Below are positions 58,291 to 64,000 of a stretch of DNA of 64,000 nucleotides, piece by piece. The stretch lies in contig JABAKD010000009.1 of NCBI GenBank assembly GCA_012845835.1, forward strand, positions 5,804,904 to 5,868,903, given 5' to 3'. Made by a program: the position numbers and the translations under genes. The DNA is from Undaria pinnatifida. Its lineage: Eukaryota > Sar > Phaeophyceae > Laminariales > Alariaceae. A model generated the notes under the pieces. That model made no database searches and was not told the origin of the DNA. It saw only the letters and a list, made by a program, of their open reading frames with translations. How positions within the stretch are numbered: the first letter of the stretch is position 1; each line of letters opens with the position of its first letter.

Positions 58291-61104
58291 CATTACTGTA
58301 TTGTACCCTCGAAGCGCTGGCGAGTGGGTGTTGTTGTGCCTCGCTGGAAAGCTACAGCCCCCTTTTTTTCGTCTATCGCTACACGGATAGACGGCGGGCG
58401 GCGGGCTTGTGGTAACCAGCGAGCGATAGAGTCGCTGCCGCTTGTTCTGGGTTGGGTTTTCTTCTGCTGCTGCTGTTGTTGTAGTTGTTGTGTTGGTTGT
58501 TGTTGTTGTCGATTTTCTCCTCGTCTTCTTGTTCGTCTTCCTCCTGTTTGCCTTGTCCCACCGTGAGGGGACATTGGGAGAGCGAGGGAGGGGGGGGGGA
58601 GGGAGATGTGGGTGACAGAAGCAAAAACCACGGAGGAACGGGAGAATGAGACGAAGAGAGCAGGCAGGGCCGGTTGGGTTGGGATGGGATGGGTTGGGTT
58701 GCATGCCATACGTGCAACAAACGGGCGACATTTCAGTATTTCTATGAACGAACGGCATCGATTTTTGAAACGGTGAGCAGTCACCACGCCCCCCCCCCCC
58801 CCCCCCCCCCCGCCGCCGCCCGCCCCGGCTGCAGCAGGCGGTGTTTTTTTTTTTCTTTTTCTTTTCGTTATATTCCTTCTTGTACTGCGGACGGTGCAGA
58901 ATGCACGCCGAGTTATCGCGCGCGAGAGGATGTGGCGTTTTGCTCTATTTTTCGGGTACCTGGGGGGGGGGGGGGAGGGGGAGATTGCGCCATCACTAAG
59001 GTGTGGCTACATACCAGTAATAGAGTGTCGGAGGAAGGGAGAGTTGATACATAATACCTCGAAATGAGCAAAACGCACGGGGTGGGGCGGGGAACGGGAA
59101 AAACGAGGCCGGGCGGGACGGGACTGGAATAAACGAAGAAGGGGCGGGGGAGTACGAGGAACGTGCGAGTTGTTGATCGAAAGCTTGGTTGCGTCGATTT
59201 TGATTGGGCGCGATGTCGCTGGCAACGATTTCGCTCGCGATTGCGCCCTTTGGACGACGGAAGGCAAAACCAAGTAGGTAGTCAGACGTTTTTAACTTGA
59301 TGGGTTTAGTTTACATAAATGTTGGTGCGGTTGACGCATAAGATAACAATAATGTTTTCTGTCTTTCCCCTCCCTGACTTGTCATTTCCGTCTTTTTGTT
59401 TTGTTTTGTTTTTTGGCCCCGGGGTGTTTTTGTTTTTTGTTTTTTGTTTTTGCCTGCGTTTCGTGTGTATATTTTCTTTTTCCCCCCTCTTGGTGCGTTT
59501 TTCATTTTTTTTTTTTCTGCAGTTTTGAGTTGGGTTGAAAAAGTACGTGTATACATATTCAAGCGTACGTAGGTCAGCGTTATTTATGTTAGCGTTGATT
59601 TTCTCTGTCGTCCAAAATCTCTCAACATTAGTTGGTTACTTTTTTCTCCTTGTTTTTTCTTTTTTTTTCGTTTTTTTCCTTCATTTTTGCTATTTATTTC
59701 GTCATTTGTTTTGGGTTTTTCTTTTGTGTGTGTGTTTTTTTTGCAATTTAGTATTTTTTCTTGCATAAAGATGTATGTATGTACAATGTGTGTATGAGGG
59801 GTGGTTCGCATCCAGTACATACGAATCGTACTACTCGTACTACAGCAGTGGGTCGCGCGCTTCGTTGACATTTTCACGCGAAATGGTTGACATACAACAG
59901 TGGTCGTTATTATGATTAGCCAGGGTGATCGATCGGTACTGCTTGCCCTTTGCGTTTTGCTGGGTCTTTTAGGTTGGATGTCATTCGATGTTGTTTTTTT
60001 TATCACAATAAATTGAAAGCGCAGCGCTGGGCTTGTTTTCTGTTTTTGCCCTATATTATACCGGTTTGAATGGATGGGTGGGATGTGTTCATGTGTACGT
60101 ATGTGGAGAGATGATGTTGATGATGATGATGAAGGTCGGTTGTGATGATGATGAAGTGGGGGGTGGTTGTCATGGTCCATAAGGATTTGAACAGGATTTG
60201 GTCGGTTCGTTGGTGGTGTTGGTGCATACCAGTACAGCGTGCGTTTTTCATTTTGTTTTTGCTGTATTATGGTCTCTCCTCTAGTTATATATAGACGATC
60301 GGTGATTTGGTATGATGACGATAAAGAAAATAAGGATACTTGGAAGAACTTGGTAGGACGATAGATCATCTTACAGCGAACGATTGATTTGATGGTTGGT
60401 CTTGTGGTTGTTGTTGATCCTTCTCACTCTTGTTGTCTCGTTCATGGGTGGGGGGTGGAGGCGGGGGGTGGCGGTGATTGTGTTTTGTTAGTCCTTGCGT
60501 CGATTAATCGACTCGAGTTCAGACCTTTTTTGTTTGTTTTTCCTTTTGTTTTGTTGTTCCCCCCCCCCCCCCCCCCCCCCCCCCTCCATGCTCCCTTGTT
60601 GAGAGTGGAGACGCAATAACGGCATTACGATGACATTTTTTGTGCAAGCCGCGTAGCCATATACGATATATACATACATATATATATAAAATATGTGATC
60701 TAAAATACCGGTACAATAGGTAAGATAAGACTCTTGTGTGTTGCCTTGATTCATGCATGGAGCTGGTAGCTGGCGATCTTTTTTACACGGCAGGAGGGGG
60801 TGGCAATGATGCAGAAGGGAATTGTTGGTTACATCCCCTAGTAGATGTTGGATAGGGGTATGATGACTATTTTGTAGGCGATGGGCAGGGGAGGCAAGGA
60901 AGGAAGGGTGAAGGGGGAGGAGGAGGGAGTGGGGAGAAGAGAAGGGGGGGGAGAGAGTCGGAACGGGGAGGGCGCAGGAGGGGGAGAAGGAGGGCAGGAG
61001 GGGTCGGTGGGTCGGACTGCAGCTACAGTTAATAAAATATGCATGTTGTATGACATTTTTTTGCCCATCATTGTATGCTGACCAATCAGCGAGGGGTTCT
61101 GGCC
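58291..61104 (+). other. Downstream region: no gene recognised
   Basis: T/G-rich on the plus strand. C-runs at 58788-58811 and 60559-60585, T-runs at 59505-59515. A short exon-like piece (58736-58771, TTTCAG to GTGAGC, 12 codons) cannot be placed in any gene. Confidence 0.5.
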
Positions 61105-61515
61105 CGCGACACTGGCTGTCTGCTCGCGGCGTGAGCTGTGGGTTATCTGCTGTCTGGTGCTGTGTACTTGTGCTGCGATGCCGCTGTGGTTGTTTGGCTG
61201 TGTCGGGAAAAATAACAAAACTATGTGCATGAACCCAAGCGGACGATCTATCTGCTCCCAACAAAGCGCGCATTGTGATGGATATCGCAAAAGCACACTG
61301 TCTTGACCGCACATAAAAGAGTGATCGCGCAGAAGCAAGTGCACGAGGCCAGCAGAGCAAAGCAGTGAGTCCATCGAGCGGTTTTGACCCGCATGGCATG
61401 ACACTGGGTGCGCCCGCCATAAGAAGCGGATGATCTGCTGCCTGGTGCTGTGTGCTAATGATGCTTTGACGCCGTTGTCAATGTTGGCGTGCGTCGGGAA
61501 AAATAGACCTGGTGT
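61105..61515. repeat. Diverged direct repeat, period about 325 bp
   Basis: TCTGCTGTCTGGTGCTGTGT ... GATGCCGCTGTGGTTG ... GTGTCGGGAAAAATA (61150-61214) and TCTGCTGCCTGGTGCTGTGT ... GACGCCGTTGTCAATG ... GCGTCGGGAAAAATA (61434-61506). Confidence 0.7.
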
Positions 61516-61959
61516 ATCGGTTTCATTCGTTATTTTGTTCATTTTCGGTAGAGGCGAGCGCGCGGCTTACGGAAAACCGGCTTCAGCGATGTCGAAAGGG
61601 GTGTCCCTGTTTCGCAGGCTCTGCGTATGTTACAGACTCGTTTTATGACTTGCCTCAAGTCATTTGTCCATTGACCACCAAATTCCTATCGAGGCGGAGT
61701 CACTCCCAACAGGGAGACGCATAAAAAATACAGGCGCTCGTCATGTTTCTTTTCGCGTGTATACCTATAGTACTTACACGCTGTTTTATTCAGCTTATCC
61801 TGGTCCCCTTCCTGTTTTCGCATCTTGCGGCCGCCATGTATCTCCCAGAGGTGTACAAGTAGTTAGCGATCGTTTTCTTGCTACTTTGGACGTTGACGTG
61901 TGCTACGATACAAGCAGAGCTATGTCTGGCCAGCCAAAACTTTTTTTCCGGACCACGGG

Positions 61960-62003
61960 GCCCCTTATAACCCCTTTAGAGCCCGAAAACCCCTCCCTAT
62001 AGT
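61960..62003 (-). repeat. Inverted fragment of the 305-705 array unit
   Basis: GGCCCCTTATAACCCCTTTA, GAGCCCGAAAACCCCTCCCT and ATA are the reverse complement of the TATAGGGAGGGGTT-GGGGGCTCTAAAGGGGTTA end of that unit. Confidence 0.7.
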
Positions 62004-62529
62004 GGCGGAGCTATGCACGTGGGACGCTTGATGCCTCGCGAGTGACCGCCACTGCGTCCGCTTACATCCGACCCAAAATTGTCCATCCGTGGGTAGGACT
62101 CCCCCACCCTGTATCGTTCGTACAAGTGTTTAATTCGCCGGTTCCGAAAAAAAAAAAAAACTGACACACCGAAGAAATATAGTTGCTTTTTTAGAATCGT
62201 CATGTCATTATTCTTCTTTTTTGGCGCTGGGGGGAGTAGCTCCACTGGCGTCACACGAAAAAACCGCGGCACCGCCCGCTGCTCCTCGTCTCCTATCGTA
62301 CTGACAAAACCCCAGAGTTTTCCAGCAGAGTCAACTAGGCGGGGCTCTTAACATACGCAGTCTCGGACAACCGAGACCCCCAATGGTATGAAACCATCGG
62401 CGTACCCCAACTCCGAGATCGCATCGATGCTACGCTGTTCGGCCCCATACGGTGCCTTGACCTGGCTGCCTCTGCCCCATCCTCTTAGTCTCTGCTAGAG
62501 TACGAGATACTATAGTCGGTTCCTTTGGG
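62004..62529. other. No gene recognised
   Basis: Mixed sequence between the repeat fragment and the recombinase fossil. It may be part of that element. Confidence 0.4.
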
Positions 62530-63300
62530 TTATAGCGAGTGTATACCTTGGGAGACTCTTGAGCACCTCCACCTACCTTCTTTTCGGGTCACCCTCTGCA
62601 ACACCTCCCCGCCGGCCGCCAGCGTAGTGGTGGCTGCACCGATACGCATTGAGCGGAGGCCAACTTCGCTGGGATCATCTCCTGCCTTCGCCACCACCAG
62701 GCGAATTGCCGCGAGGGCCTCCGCGTATCCCCACACTCTAACCTCGTTACCGTGCCGACACGACGACAAGGAGACGCCTTCCGGTAATGCCAGGTAGTCC
62801 GACATCAATCCCACCATGAGAGAGACGGCAACGCCGCCTGCTCCCACCCCAGAACACGCCCCACAGGCGTCGTCGCGTATGCACACGATAACTGACCCCT
62901 GTTAGACCTGGCCACCCTTGAGGCCTCGAAAACGGACCTCGATGCTGGTAGCCTGGTGCCACTGCATCGAGGCCAACCGCTGCCCGCCCCCCCGGCATAA
63001 CGCTAGGTCTCTCCTCGTCAAGCAATCCACGAGGTGCATCACTCCGGTCGACGAGGCGAAGAAATTCCGTCCGACCTCGACACAGAAAACTAACCCAACG
63101 CGAGAGATATCCAAACAACTAGGTCGCCCCGAGTCCCACGACAAGGCCAACCCCTGTTTTTCAATAGTACGTCCCACGAAATCGAGCGGCGAACTCTGTT
63201 TGGGGTCCCTGCGGCAACATGCACGCGACAGGGAAACCCTTCTCAATGGGAGTCTTGAAATATGCGGCGACGACGTGGGCAACTCATTTTGCAAGTTGGT
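62530..63300 (-). mobile_element. Broken tyrosine-recombinase element (DIRS-like or Crypton-like fossil)
   Basis: The minus strand carries pieces of a tyrosine-recombinase catalytic domain of the type found in YR retrotransposons and Cryptons: MHLVDCLTRRD, then VRFRGLKGGQ, then MVGLMSDYLALPEGV, and finally MRIGAATTTLAAGGEV with RVTRKEGRWR. The order matches the family. Related sequence may extend to about 63760 on the same strand, but I do not recognise it. The element looks degenerate, with at least a couple of breaks, and no reverse transcriptase or terminal repeat was seen. It may run past the right edge. DIRS versus Crypton cannot be decided here. Confidence 0.65.
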
Positions 63301-64000
63301 CCCGGTGGAAGCGCAACACGGCCGATAGTTTGCCGCGCAATAGCACCGGCTTGATTACCCTCCGACACACACACCATGCCAGAAAAATCGAGCAACACCT
63401 TAATCTTATCTGCATCGGAAGCCGCCGCATCAAAAATGCTCGACCTCTCCTATCGAAACTCCGAAAAGCGGTGCAGGACCGGAAACTTGACGTGCAAGCT
63501 GGGTGAGACGACGAGGCAACCGGCTGCTGGATGAGCTGGCTGCCAACAATCCTGAGCACATCGCGACGCCCGCTGTCCCCAGTACCTGTCGGCGCCAAAC
63601 AACATCGGTCCGGAACGTCTGGAGGTTGCCGTTGATAGCCGCCGGCTTCCTTCGTGCGATGCCATCAGCGATGGTGTTAACGCCAGCGACGAGCAACGCG
63701 TCAAAACGCACCCGCTGCCTGCCTCCAGGCACCTTAAAATACGCTTGAGCGCCCCCCATCGGGGTTCTCTCGCCCCCTTTGAACCTATAATGCAGCTGAA
63801 CGGCGGGTGCGTTATCCCCCCCGCATCAATATGGATACCGGTGCGTAACTAGGCCATTGTTCAACTGCGTGGCGGATATCAACGCCGTTGCAACCATGCC
63901 CAACAAATCAAGCACGTTAATCGACAGTTTTTTCCAATCACGGATCGTTGCCCACCACCGCGCACGTGCGCCGCCATCAAAATCAAAACAAAATCAAGGC
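63301..64000 (-). other. Right edge: possible upstream part of the recombinase element
   Basis: GC-rich sequence with open frames on the minus strand, including one starting MGGAQAYFKV at about 63759. No motif I can name. By position it could be the N-terminal part of the recombinase element or unrelated. Confidence 0.35.

Noticed and set aside
58736-58771. 36-bp microexon candidate (TTTCAG to GTGAGC)
   Set aside because: A 12-codon piece without neighbours on either side; splice-like words this short arise by chance.
60488-61542. Long minus-strand open frames
   Set aside because: They cross a diverged direct repeat and a C-run and show no domain.

Overview
The window looks like nuclear DNA of a eukaryote with long, intron-rich genes. 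It is most consistent with a stramenopile alga of the brown-alga type (Ectocarpus-like). The reasons are a roughly balanced base composition, large GT-AG introns full of simple repeats and short transposons, Gly/Ser/Gln-rich linkers between conserved domains, and a tyrosine-recombinase element at the right edge. The organism is an inference; no rRNA, organelle or marker gene is present to settle it.

Two protein genes were assembled by hand from splice sites, reading phase and family motifs. They lie head to head. On the minus strand, 12996 down to 4932 holds the first six exons (324 codons, all joined in phase 0) of a MAP65/PRC1/ASE1-type microtubule bundler. Its C-terminal half must lie beyond the left edge. 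On the plus strand, 13494-54400 holds what looks like a complete CAMTA gene (calmodulin-binding transcription activator): 13 exons, 1806 codons, with CG-1, TIG/IPT, ankyrin and IQ parts in the family order. The first codons of the two genes are 497 bp apart, so they probably share a divergent promoter. A calcium/calmodulin-linked transcription factor is thus paired with a cytokinesis/spindle protein. Whether they are co-regulated is unknown.

Layout: 1-4931 is MAP65 intron 6 with two tandem arrays, a local duplication and a small inverted-repeat element. 4932-12996 is MAP65 exons and introns. 12997-13493 is the shared promoter. 13494-35735 is CAMTA exons 1-11. 35736-49696 is a 14-kb CAMTA intron holding tRNA-derived SINEs, foldback elements and MITEs. 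49697-54400 is the two IQ exons. 54401-62500 has no gene I can recognise but is T/G-rich on the plus strand like the CAMTA introns. 62530-63300, perhaps extending to about 63760, is a broken tyrosine-recombinase element.

The most unusual patterns are: (i) intronic copies of exon boundaries next to the real ones in both genes; (ii) two SINE types sharing one central core; (iii) a near-constant-length 165-bp MITE family; (iv) a repeated TACCAGGTA/TACCTGGTA palindrome in non-coding DNA; (v) a strand bias (T/G on the sense strand) that appears to flip at the divergent promoter. I saw no CRISPR array, rRNA or genuine tRNA, and nothing that amounts to a clearly new multi-gene system.
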